The notes under the pieces were generated by a model. That model was not told the origin of the DNA. It searched no databases and saw only the letters and a list, made by a program, of their open reading frames with translations. Of a stretch of DNA of 64,000 bases, positions 35,001 to 44,964 are shown piece after piece. This stretch comes from Protea cynaroides. Lineage: Eukaryota > Streptophyta > Magnoliopsida > Proteales > Proteaceae. The stretch spans positions 70,105,439 through 70,169,438 of the forward strand of contig CM053272.1 in assembly GCA_028583415.1 (NCBI GenBank). The letters are read 5' to 3'. Position 1 is the first letter of the stretch, and each line of letters begins with the position of its first letter. Position numbers and translations under genes: made by a program.

Positions 35001-36014
35001 TTGTTTGGATTTACACCCATGTTTAGTAGTATCAGTATGAAGTTCAGATGTAAACCTAGGGTAATATTGGCTATTCTACATAATATTACACTAGTAAAAG
35101 ATCAATGAAGACCAAATGAACCAGTAAAATTATATTTTAGGAGAAAAATAAACATAATAGTACTTAAATTTAGTTAATTGTCATAGTCAAAAAACCCAAA
35201 GTAGTCAAGTAGACAATACAATCATAATTCTTACATTATGTCGAGACCGTTCGAGAAATAGTCGAAAATGTTGAGAACTGATCGAGAATCTCGAGATCTC
35301 GTCTGAACCTGTTCGAGAATTTTGAGATCTTGGCGAGATCTCGCTGGGATTTTGAACCATGTTTCTATCCTGATGTTCTTAATGCTCTTCCTTTTATTGT
35401 TGATCCCTCTGCATCTGAGCATACTCCCCATCCTGCTAATTCCACACCTCCCATACCCCAATATGATCAGCGAGTTAAGGAAGTTAAGGATATCCTTGAT
35501 ACAAGAGTTACTTCTACATACACTGGTGGTTCACAGGAGTTCTTGGTCAAGTGGTGCGGACGACTTGAGATTGACTGCACATCGATTTCTATTGAGGAGC
35601 TTCAGCAACTCAACCAAATTATGCTTGAGTAATACATGAGCTTTTATTCACCGGAGGTGAATTCTCCATGCCGGGGAAAATTGATGAGGACATCATAGCA
35701 GCCTTGACTATGTTTTTTTTTTTTTAATTTATTTTCTATTTCTGGTTCTGTTTGTTTCTATTTCTATTTCTGTGTTTCTGTTTCTGTTTATTAATTTTTA
35801 ATGTTTCTGTTCCAGTTCTTTTTTTTGTAACTACAAACCCCCTGCCACAAGTTGGTTGTACCCCTTTTGCTGTCTTTTGTTTTTAAAATCAGGTAGTTGT
35901 AACTGCAAGAGTGCAGTTTCTGCACTACTGCCAACCCCCATTTTGTTATTTCTGTAGCCCTTTTATAGACTTTTTCAGCATTATGACGATGAATATTTTG
36001 GAATGAAAATGGAA

Positions 36015-36066
<52 letters not shown>

Positions 36067-37044
36067 CTGTCTTTCAATTTTTCTCCTCTTCCCCCCCCCC
36101 TCCCATAACTAATCTGCTCTCTTCTCCCCACATTTTCTGAAATCCGATCTCTTGTTTGTCTTATTTCTTAATTCTGTAACACACATACAGAATCCCCCCC
36201 CCCCCTCTTTTCTGCCATCAAATTTCCGTTCTACCTTGTTATTATGTCAGTTGATTGCAAGTACTCTTGTTTCCCTACTGTAATTCCACCCCCCCCCCCC
36301 AGCCCCCTTACAAAATTCTGTTTTTTTATTTACTGTTCTTAATTCTGCTCTTCTATTATTCTGTTTTGTTATCTAATCCTAAGTGGCCAGTAAGAATTAT
36401 ACTGCTGCCCATCTTTTTTTTCCCTGTTCCTTTTTCTAGTTTTCTGTTGACAGCAACACTATCGAACGGATTTTGGGTCTATCCCTTTGATACACCTAAA
36501 CTGGTTAGTATAATCTATTTTTCACTGCATTGATTTGTCACAGACATTAACATGAAAACTGGTTTCTTGTGTACTAAGACCTAACTCTTATAAATTTAAG
36601 ATTCCTGAAATTTCCTGTATAACTTTACTTGATCAAATGCTGCCTTTTTTTTACTGACTACTGTTTCAATATAATTGAGCATTGCTAAGTTGGTGATACA
36701 TAGGTTAGGATTATATTGTTCATTACTTGATAATCAGCCCTACACTCAAAATGTATGTCATGTATGATGCAGCCCATCCCAAACTAGCTAGCTATTATGT
36801 AATTTTGTTACCTAGCATTGCTGTAAGTGTAAGAAAACCTAAACCCTAAGCTGTCCTGCATCACTAAGACAGTTCCCAGAAATACCTAAATGCCACAATT
36901 CCAAGGCCAATTTCAACAAAGGGAGAATATGGGTATTTCATGGGTTTATGGTTTGTGTCAAACTGGGTCATTTATTTGTAGTCAATCCTTCTGGTTTAAG
37001 GTCAGAATGAGAGTAACATGCATTTCTCAAGTTCCAAGTTCATT

Positions 37045-37075
<31 letters not shown>

Positions 37076-40000
37076 GGGGGTGGTGGGTTGAATATTGGTT
37101 AATGGTTTTGACCTTATCCAAAGGGGGAAAAAGGGCACTGAATTGTAAGAAGAGAATCAGGAAAAATGAATTTAAGGACTGTTTGTTAGAACACTTTGGA
37201 GACTCAGACTGCTGGTAAACTCTCTGATGTGAAACATGATGTCCCAGCAGAAATTCCAGATCCTGCAAATCAAGATGAAGCTGTAATCTAGGTTGCCACT
37301 TTGCAAGGAATCTGCCATTGAGATTAATCAAAATCACAAAAAAAAAAAAAAAAAAAAATCCACTAACAGGATTTTTCAAAAAACTCAATCTATTCTGGTG
37401 TGGATGGCGGGCAGGTCGACCTATTGATTGCATGATGCAGGCCAGGATCCGTTTGATGGGAATCTTCTTGGGATTTAAATTTAATTGGAATATGTTTGTA
37501 ATAATTGTTAGGATTTTATTTATATTAAATTAGTTTAATTAGGCTTTTATTTATTTATTTTTATTTAGTCGTTTTGATATCTATTTAAAGGCGCCAGTTA
37601 TTTTTTTATTTTATTTTAGAGGAGTGGACCCCACCCCCTTAGACGTTGGGTGATTATTCCTTTTTATTATTCTGTTTTATTTATTTCATTAGTTTGTTTC
37701 GACGTGGACTAGAGTTGAGTTTAGTTAGGACTCTTATTTATCCTGTTTGATTTATATTTGAGCCTAATTGTTTCTTTTAGAGTCCAACTATGACTAGGAC
37801 TGTAAGCCTATTTAAAGGAATTTTTATTAATGAAATGAGATGTGAATGAATATTGAAGAAAAGAAACGAAAGACTCTCCCTTGGCGGTAAGCCCCTCCCC
37901 TCTCTCTCAATTCTCTCCCCTCCCTCCCCTAATCTGCCTCAGCAGATTTTCCCTTCCCTTTATTGGTTACGGTAATGTTACCTTCCCTTTTGGTGGTTTC
38001 CTCAATTCCCCTTTTCCTCCATAACTCGCTATCAACTATCCCATCCCCTTCCTTTAGGTTACTTGTTCCATCTTTTTCCCTTCCCTATCATTTAATTCTT
38101 CGTTTTGACTCCCTAAAGTTATCCCATTAATTATCCCTAAAATCATCCCATTGTCAACGTTAACTATTTTGTTACCATCCCATTTTGTTTGCATCCCTTT
38201 TTTTCTCCTGTTCCTTTTTGGGTAATGTCGTCTGCATTATTTGGTATCAGAGGCTAGGCTAGAGAGTCTTTCCTATGACGTCTGGGCAATTTGAACAATT
38301 GCTTGTAGCCATTAATGCCAGTGGGGTTGCCGGAGAAAGGTGCATTCATGCTCTTACCCAAAGTGTCCAAGACTGGTGCATGGGTATTTCAAAATTGCTT
38401 ATAGCAAAAGAACCTAATGTTACATCAACAAAGGACCCAACGCCTCCACCCGATATGGAAGCATCAGTGTATGAAGCCAATGTCAACGATGAACTGATGA
38501 AGTGTTTCCAATAACTCTTGATGATAAGGTAGAACTCCTCATTGATGTTCCTATGGTAGAGATGGTTACAGTGAATAGGTTTTGAGCGAGGTTGTGAATG
38601 TGGTACAAGTTGAGATTATGGCTCGAAGAGGCAAACAGCAACCCATATTCGAGAAGGGCCTCTTCGGCACATTTGATTTCATTCATGATGATGCAATCAC
38701 AGAATATGTGATCCCATTGTCATTCTTTGAAGGACAGACCCCTTTACTAGCAGACCACATCCCTACCATTCGTGTGTCACCAAAATTATGTTACGGACTA
38801 TAGCTGGCTGTGTCTCCCACGAGATTACTTCGTCGTCTCTACAAAATTCAAGGATGAATTTTTTTAAGCGGGCAAAAGTTGATGCAGGCCAGGATCCGCT
38901 AGATGGGAATCTTCTTGGGATTTAATTTAATTGGAATATGTTTGCAATAATTGTTGGGATTTTATTTATATTTAATTAGTTTAATTAGGATTTTATTTAT
39001 TTATTTTTATTTAGTTGTTTTGATATCTATTAAAGGCGTTAGTTATTTTTATTTTATTTTAAAGGAGTGGACCCCACCCCCTTAGACGTGGGTGATTATT
39101 CCTTTTTACTATTTTGTTTTATTTATTTTATTAGTTTGTTTCGACGTGGACTAGAGTTGTGTTTAGTTAGGACTCTTATTTATCCTGTTTGATTTATATT
39201 TGAGCCTAATTGTTTCTTTTAGAGTCCAACTATGATTAGGACTATAAGCCTATTTAAAGGAATTTTTATTAATAAAATGAGCTGTGAATGAATATTGAAG
39301 AAAAGAAACGAAAGATATCTCTCGATCTCTCTCTCCCTTGGCGGAAAGCCCCTCCCCTCTCTCTCAGTTCTCTCCCCTTCCTCTCTTGATTCTCCCTCTC
39401 CCTCCCTTAATCTGTCTCGGCAGATTTTCCCTTCCCTTTATTGGTTACGGTAATGTTACCTTCCCTTTTGGTGGTTTCCTCAATTCCCCTCTCCCTCTAT
39501 AACTCGCTATCAACTATCCCATTCCCTTCCCTTAGGTTACTTGTTCCATCTTTTTCCTTTCCCTATCTTTTAATTCTTCGTTTTGACTCCTTAAAGTTGT
39601 CCCATTAATTATCCCTAAAATCATCCCATTGTCAATGTTTACTATTTTGTTATCATCCCATTTTGTTCGCATCCCTTTTTTCTCCTGCTCCCTTATGGGC
39701 AATGCCATCTGCATTATTGCAGCTTTCTCCAGACCTCCAAAAAAGCATAAAAAAAAAAAGGCTCGAATGGACTAGTTGCATCAAAAAGAGTTTTTCGTTA
39801 AGCCGAAGCCGGGATAGGGTTTTACAAGATTTAAAAGGTCCGTTGAGCGCCTCAGGGCTATGTCCTCCTTTCAGGACCTATCCGAAAGAGAATCCAATAC
39901 CTCTTGGTCATGAATATCTGAATAGGACGAACCTTTATCCCAGTTTTGCCGAGGGAGCAACCCCATTTTTCTTCTTAAATTGGTCAAAATATGCAGAATT

Positions 40001-41382
40001 TTCAGTAATATCATCATGACTTTCCTCATGTGCATCTAATTCGCCAGAAAGGATCAGTTGAAAAACCCTTAATTGTTTTTGCTAGACCAACATATTTCCC
40101 CAGGCCAGGCCGAGGGAATAAAAAGAAAAAAGGACCTGAAATCAAAGAGGTATTGAACCCAGAACTAGTCGGATGGAGTAGATAATTTCCTTATTGAAAT
40201 AAAAAAAAAAAATAAAGATCTATTACAGACAACAGAGAACTAGCTTTACATCAGCATCCACCAAAACATCAAGAACCGAAAGAAGATTCTGCTTCGGCTT
40301 TGCTTCTGCATTGGGGGTTTCATTTAGTGGCTATGCAGAGGCAGCATCGGATTTATTTAGAGCTTTAACGCAGAGATGGGGTGAGGAATTTCAGTCTAAT
40401 CCAGCAGCGGAACTAACAAAATTTTAGTTCTTCATTAAGAGGAAAAACAGAACAAAGAAGCTTGTAGTGGAATTATTCCAAAAATCTGAAGAGGGACAAT
40501 TCTGATATTCCATTTGAAGCCTGAAATTATGTCGTATTTGGGCTCAAAACTACAAAGTAGAATGTTTTCCAGACTACGGGTATCAGCAAGGTTGGGAAGG
40601 CGTAGTATTTTAATGTGTCTTGTTGTTATGCTTTATTGTAATTAGTTTCATTGCCTACATTGTACTTGGGGTCTATTCATCCTTCTGTTTCTTTCCCTAC
40701 ACTAAATTCTCTCTCGAAAAAGAAAGCTATGAAACAATTTAAGGAAACGAGGCTTTAGCCCAGAAACAGCAATTATAAAAATGTCATCCAAAACCAAATT
40801 CTCCCTAGTTGGATTTTGGTAATTCAATATGAGGTCTTTCATCTTGCCAAACTTATAACTTTCGAATAAAACCTCACCGATTTGAACTGAATCAAATTGC
40901 ACAATCAACACGAGCTCTTTCAAATTGAGATCCACGAGCCCACCAAACAATGAAATTTGATTACGTAAACTAAAATGTTGATACAGCAATAAAATATGCT
41001 AAATAATAATTAAACAAATTCAAGGAAGAAAAAAAAAAGATTATTCATGAGGTGAATTGGGTGACTAATAAAATTGGGTCAATGAAACATAAGAGGGGAA
41101 AGCATCAGATTGAATATGAGTAATAAAAGATCTGATTCAATAAAAAAAAAAAAAAAAAAAAAAAAAGGAACCGTTAATTGAGAGTTGTATAAGATTCAGG
41201 TCTAAGTCACTTACGAATTCCTTGACGATTCCCTTGTACACGAGGACTGGAACAGCGATACCAAAGATGCCGACCAGAGCTAAGTTACGGCGAGTCCAGC
41301 GGAAGCTGTGCTCTAAATTCTCCCTCGCTGAATTCCAGTCTTCTATGAAACTGTTCTTGTTCACTTCCATGCCTCCACCCAT
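29022..41382 (-). CDS. Mitochondrial complex I small subunit (B15/NDUFB4-like), two exons
   Basis: Exon 1 (41382-41215, 56 codons) encodes MGGGMEVNKNSFIEDW..., with ENLEHSFRWTRRN and a single hydrophobic segment (LALVGIFGIAVPVLVYKGIV). It ends at GAATTC/GTAAGT. Exon 2 (29069-29022, 15 codons plus TGA) follows an acceptor ending in ACAG and encodes HLQDEEYRRPLRKFL. Together they give 71 residues, the usual length of this plant inner-membrane subunit of NADH dehydrogenase, as I recall the Arabidopsis family. Both splice sites are canonical and in phase 0. The ~12.1-kb intron contains elements D, E and F and a Mutator-type insertion. An in-frame upstream ATG at 41442 is not favoured because the protein family starts at MGGG. 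The subunit name is from memory; the family match is strong. Confidence 0.82.
29070..29636. other. Intron sequence left of element D
   Basis: AT-rich intron of the complex I gene with a branch/pyrimidine environment near the acceptor. No other feature is recognised. Confidence 0.4.
29637..31023 (+). repeat. 5' LTR of element D (1387 bp)
   Basis: It starts TGTTGGAAAAATCCC and ends CTTACTAACA. It contains paired inverted motifs in the first half (CATCCGGCTGCAACCAGATG, CATCTGGCTGCAACCAGATG near 30175-30265) and two AGCGGTCGAC copies (30347-30380), echoing the GGTCG core of the A/B family LTRs. Confidence 0.8.
31026..31037 (+). other. Primer-binding site of element D
   Basis: TGATATCAGAGC, one base off the usual tRNA-Met complement (G to A at the third base), two bases after the LTR. 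Confidence 0.75.
31084..32714 (+). pseudogene. gag of element D
   Basis: Copia gag starting MASSSHQQEG with TPYFNGENFAYWK. It carries stops at 31210-31212 and 31411-31413 in the initial frame, then frameshifts. Later parts show a CCHC-like knuckle (32490-32575: CNYCGIVGHTTTSC) and a second, imperfect one (CNYYKKKGHTIRNC, with Cys replaced by Tyr). The coiled-coil-like segment at 32146-32445 is typical of SIRE/Maximus gag. It would form the capsid but is not functional as it stands. Confidence 0.8.
33259..33660 (+). pseudogene. Protease and pre-integrase fragment of element D
   Basis: The copia protease active site IDSGCSKHM lies near 33277-33303, followed by GDKSKGKIVSIGKITIGG and NLLSVSQLCSVGYKVDF. 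A stop at 33591-33593 is followed by the GAG-pre-integrase motif, after which the element is cut off. Confidence 0.8.
33779..34190 (+). pseudogene. gag fragment of element E
   Basis: It contains MSVTEYMAKFNKLKIRSR and KLSKFLRGLSYDIQSQM, typical of the second half of chromovirus gag (RT-independent capsid part), and then a degenerate zinc knuckle (GFGHFSREH near 34150-34180) after a stop. The N terminus is missing. Confidence 0.75.
34420..35640 (+). pseudogene. Integrase C terminus and chromodomain of element E, split by an insertion
   Basis: The left part has FQEGEMVMVKNRPQHF (34520-34567) and a degenerate EDLVPYRGL. After the 611-bp insertion the frame resumes with VNALPFIVD-like sequence and the chromodomain (VKEVKDILDTRVTSTYTGG, EFLVKWCGR). 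The domain's aromatic cage cannot be judged by eye, and point changes and frame changes are present. Confidence 0.75.
34751..35361. mobile_element. Mutator-type element (611 bp) with GAGATCTCG repeats
   Basis: It is flanked by a perfect 9-bp duplication, TTTCTATCC (34742-34750 and 35362-35370). The ends AAGGTTTAAAATCTTGAG and, reversed, CATGGTTCAAAATCCCAG are imperfect inverted repeats. Both ends are rich in the palindrome CGAGATCTCG. It has no coding frame. Confidence 0.85.
35682..36520 (+). repeat. Probable 3' LTR of element E (end not fixed)
   Basis: TGATGAGGACATCA follows a purine tract (GGGGAAAAT), the usual Reina arrangement of PPT and LTR start. Inside are long T-, C- and CT-runs. Without a 5' copy the end cannot be determined. 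Confidence 0.4.
36018..36064 (+). repeat. (CT)n microsatellite
   Basis: About 23 CT units followed by C-rich runs (36088-36102). Confidence 0.95.
36521..37432. other. Intron sequence with a long T-run
   Basis: AT-rich, with a ~26-base poly(T) at 37049-37075 and a poly(A) at 37338-37358. No gene is recognised. Confidence 0.35.
37433..38239 (+). repeat. 5' LTR of element F (807 bp)
   Basis: Closely matches 38880-39716. TATTTAAAGG near 37808-37817 could be the TATA region. Confidence 0.9.
38242..38254 (+). other. Primer-binding site of element F
   Basis: TGGTATCAGAGGC, two bases after the LTR; complementary to the 3' end of tRNA-Met apart from an extra G. Confidence 0.85.
38275..38803 (+). 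other. Internal open frames of element F, unidentified
   Basis: Two short frames occur: 79 codons (38275-38514, starting MTSGQFEQLLVAINASG soon after the primer site) and 73 codons (38582-38803). The first starts where gag would start and may be a gag relic; neither matches a family I know. Confidence 0.35.
38880..39716 (+). repeat. 3' LTR of element F (837 bp)
   Basis: Same ends as the 5' copy. It is 30 bp longer because of extra CT-rich segments near 39317-39335 and 39380-39410. Confidence 0.9.
39722..40430 (+). other. Coding-like stretch in the intron, unidentified
   Basis: An open frame at about 39754-40019 reads KKSFSLSRSRDRVLQDLKGP and NPIPLGHEYLNRTNLYPSFA; another near 40280-40430 reads FGFASALGVSFSGYAEAASD. 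Composition is less AT-rich than the flanks and resembles real coding sequence. It could be an organelle-derived insertion or a gene scrap; I do not recognise it. Confidence 0.25.
40431..41214 (-). other. Donor-proximal part of the complex I intron
   Basis: AT-rich sequence with a ~24-base A-run at 41142-41166. An open minus-strand frame at 40989-40702 partly resembles the exon 1 phrase pattern (NLVLDDIFIIAVSGL against the RRNLALVGIFGIAV segment), but this is weak. Confidence 0.3.
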
Positions 41383-41447
41383 CTCTGCTGTTCTGCTGTT
41401 CTTCTCTCTCTCCAGATTCCAGAGAGCGTCACAGTCACGCACACGCG

Positions 41448-41453
41448 TTTATA
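41448..41453 (-). promoter_or_regulatory. TATA box of the complex I gene
   Basis: TATAAA on the minus strand about 66 bp upstream of the MGGG start codon, followed by a CT/GA-rich leader. The truncated LTR G begins about 130 bp further upstream. Confidence 0.5.
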
Positions 41454-41724
41454 TTGTGGTGAAAGTATTTGCTCTTGGGTTTTCTTTGGTGAAAATATTT
41501 GCTCGTGTTGTCATAGTTTCAATTTTTTTTTTTTTCGAAAAATCAGATTTTATAAATGAAAAATAAAATATTACAAAATAAACAATTGAGGAAGTCTTTA
41601 ATACTAATGAACTGATTATCTAACGGTAATAATATAATTAATTATTCAATTATCTTCAAAATAACTCAAAACATAAAATAAAAAAAATTAATTAATTATA
41701 TGTTTTGATAACCAAATAACTAAA

Positions 41725-41846
41725 CTAATCGAAAACACATGAATTGCACTCACACGATGGATCATGCGCCTCTTCCATAGCTTCCACATCAATCGTCGCT
41801 ACGTGTTCATACGTCGGCGTGTTCATGTAATCTTCAACGGTAGGAC
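41725..41846 (-). CDS. LTR terminal exon of G (40-codon frame)
   Basis: After the acceptor GATACAG (ending 41847) the frame, with its split first codon, runs 40 codons to TAG at 41727-41725. It begins TVEDYMNTPTYEHVA-like and ends with a Cys-containing tail (SCECNSCV) that parallels the tail of A. The upstream exon has no in-frame ATG and a TAA at the junction, so a start is not evident. Confidence 0.4.
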
Positions 41847-44800
41847 CTGTATCAACAACTAAAAATATTCGACATCGAAAAGGGTGAGCACACATCATGG
41901 CTTAGTGAGCAAATAAAACAATGCAACAAACATGTGCATACATTCAATTCAATATCTTTAGTCTGGTTTTTAAGTTTACAATATGCTATAGAAAGAATTG
42001 GCGGCCACCGCACCTCTATACACGAGTGTGTGAATCCGCCAAATGGATCAAACACCATTGCCGTCCCACATGCATCCACCATAAAATAGAGATAGAACTA
42101 AAGTGTCCGGATCAAACACCGCCAACACTTTCCCTGATACCATACACATACCAACACGCAAGCCCCTATTAGCGAGGGCTTGCAAACTGGACTCACAACT
42201 AACCAATCCTAAATGTCATCCAGTGTATCCAAGGCATCACCTCAGCATCCCTCAATACGTCTATAGAGATAGAGCTAAGGCTCCCCAGCAAAGTTGAAGA
42301 CTACATGGTCCGAGACCACTTCCCCTGATGCTCTACGACGTAATAGTTCTGCTAAGGTAATGACGATACGATGTTGTCAGTGAACAAGACTTAAGTAGAG
42401 ATAGAGATTGAGTCTGGTGACCAGGATGAACCACAATGTCATGTCCTCCCCCTGATGCTCCACTCACATCAAGTACACTAACCACACACACACAATTACA
42501 TGTCTATTTCTAGCATCATCATCATCATCATCATATTATAAATAGACAGAAATAAATATGCATAAGCAGTAACAATAGGAATATTGGATGACATGTGAGA
42601 TGCACATTACAAGCATACAAACATTGAATTAATCATGGCATTGGACTCAATAAAAGTAAACAGTTTGTTATTAGCCAGTTAGTTTAGGTTCTGTTCCCTC
42701 ACCTCCTAGAAATGTTCAATCTTCTCCAAGCTTCTTAACTCACTCTTGAACCTCTTGGAAACCTAAGAAATTTGTAAGTTCTAAGTTAGGGTTCAAGCTC
42801 ATCAATTTACAGTAGTCAATGGTCCATACTAGTATCAAACAGACCTCTAGAAGCTGAGTGGTCGTAGGTGTGACTGCACCTGTGGTCTCAGTTTCTACGA
42901 CCACAGGGTGTGGGGTTGATACGTGTGGTTGCATATCATGCGACCACACCCTCCCTAGAACCTTCTCGAGGGCATGTGGTCGACACATATGCCTTGTGTG
43001 TTCAATCAAACTGCGAGCTCAAGAGTGTTGGTCGACTTTTCCACTCTCAATGTAATACCTTCATGTTTTGATTCCTTAGTTTATCATTATAATCCTTCCT
43101 ATGATTGTTCCATGACTTAAAATTCATACTTTTACATCATCCTTCACCCTAATAGATTCCCTCCGTGGATCTCTTAGAGTTTTGTCCATGGTCTTAGGAC
43201 TGAGATCTTACTTTGAATCAGTCTCTCCTCCATAACCTATTATAGGCATTCAATTAATGTAGGGAATGATTCCATACCTTAAACTTGTTGCAGAATCAGA
43301 GCTTTCTTTACAATTCCTTCTCTTAGTCTTCCTCTTCAATTCTCCTTCTCTTCTTACTCCTCTCTTCCTCTCTCTTTCAGTTTGGGTTCTAAAAGAGTGA
43401 AAGAGACAAAAGGACTTCCTTTATATAGAGGAAAACATCAATATAAAGTCTCACTTTGATTAGGAAAGAACCCCCTTTAGATTAGAAAGATTTCCTAATT
43501 TTGGAGTCAGTATACCATCGTGTGGTCGCACGTGGGGTCCCAGGATCCGTCGAGCCACAAGTCTCAAAACTGCGACCACACGTCTCAGATTTGAGTGGTC
43601 TCAATATTCTGAGGTGTAGTTGACCACACCTGTTTAGGTATGCGACCACACGTATCAATTAGATGATTTTTTGTTCGAATTACATACCTAGCCTTGTGGT
43701 TTCTTCACGCACTTGGTCCGTTTGGTCCAACCATGATAGGAAGACCTAATACAACCATGACTACAACAATGTTTATTTTTGGCGACGGTAATTTTCCATC
43801 GCAAAAAAGAGGTTTCCGTCGCCATATATATTTACCAACGCACACGTTTCCATCGTATGTTCTATCGGCGTAAAGGCCGGGGGTACAAATTGACATTTTT
43901 TTTCAACAGAAAATAAAATCCCATGGTTAAAATATTATATTTTTAGCCACGGAAACAAAGTTCCCGTGGTTGAAGTTGTTGATATGTACCGACGGTAATA
44001 AATTTTCCGTCGGTAAAAATGTCTCATTACCAACGAGTACTGTATTATCGTGGAGCTAAAATACTACATCTTTGCCCACGGAAATTGCATTTCCGTGGGT
44101 ATAAATGTGTAAATTTACCAACGGAAACTTAATTTCCGTGGGTAAAAATAATATTTACCAAGCGAAAATATTTTACCGTCGCTAAAAATTGTAATTTTTT
44201 CTTTTTTCAATTTTTCCAAGTGATACCCATACTGAGATATTCCTATCATAAAGACTGAAAACTATTCTGTCATAAAAACACAAGCAAAACACAAAAAACT
44301 AAGAACTCTCCCAGGTCCTAGAGCTATGAGGGAGAATCCTAATCAAACTAGCAACTGAAAACTAGAAGAAAACAAATTCTAAGTGAAGTGAAATTTATAA
44401 TTGATATTCCGACCTTTACGAGGGACATAAGCTAAATTTAAAATAAATAAAAAAAAGCATTGTATATACAGTCCAAACTAAGAAAAAAAAAATTACATTA
44501 TATAATTGACATTCCAAAATTCTACAACTCCAGTCCACCAAAATGTTTACCAGAAACTCCAGTCCACCAAAATGCTTCTTAGCTTCCTTCCTTTATCTGA
44601 TTCACACCACACCGCTTTCCATTTCTTAGATACAAAAAAAAAGGCATTCAATTTCCTATGCATGCACTATTGTTTCCAAAGTTTACTAGAGAGAGATAGA
44701 AGTTTCTGCTTTCTGTTATACCCATCTAAAGACTTTCAGTTGAAGCAAATAATGTCATTTAATGAAGAATTTCACTTGAAGTAGGGAACTGAGATTCTAA

Positions 44801-44964
44801 AATTAGATTTAGGAAAATCAATTCAGAAACAGAGATTTGAAAGGAGCATACTTTACATAGGACTCTTTAAATCGATTCTAAATCTCTGCTTAGAATAGAG
44901 AAAAATAGGTATGTGCAGGTATAAGAATTTTATATCTGAAATATAGCAAAAGTTAAGCACTGAC

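Larger units (their letters stand above)
33661..36520 (+). mobile_element. Reina-type chromovirus E, internally deleted; right end uncertain
   Basis: A gag fragment (33779-34190) is followed within 250 bp by the integrase C terminus (from about 34420), so protease, RT, RNase H and most of integrase are missing. The chromodomain and a probable 3' LTR start (35682) follow. A 611-bp Mutator-type element interrupts the integrase C terminus. The right border is a guess. Confidence 0.7.
37433..39716 (+). mobile_element. Compact non-autonomous LTR retrotransposon F (2284 bp)
   Basis: Two LTRs (37433-38239 and 38880-39716) flank only 640 bp. A tRNA-Met-type primer site follows the left LTR and a short purine-rich stretch (AAGCGGGCAAAAG) precedes the right one. 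The perfect 5-bp target duplication TTGCA (37428-37432, 39717-39721) fixes both ends. Inner ends are TGATGCAG and CTGCATTA, so the right terminus is TA rather than CA in both LTRs. No gag or pol domain is recognised. It sits in the intron of the complex I gene. Confidence 0.9.

Noticed and set aside
41137..41214. Continuation of the complex I frame past GAATTC
   Set aside because: It reads through a GTAAGT donor into an A/T homopolymer. The family's C terminus is found intact in exon 2 at 29069-29022.
41383..41442. Upstream in-frame ATG (41442) for the complex I gene
   Set aside because: It would add 20 residues before MGGG that the family lacks, and it lies very close to the TATA box, so it probably precedes the transcription start.
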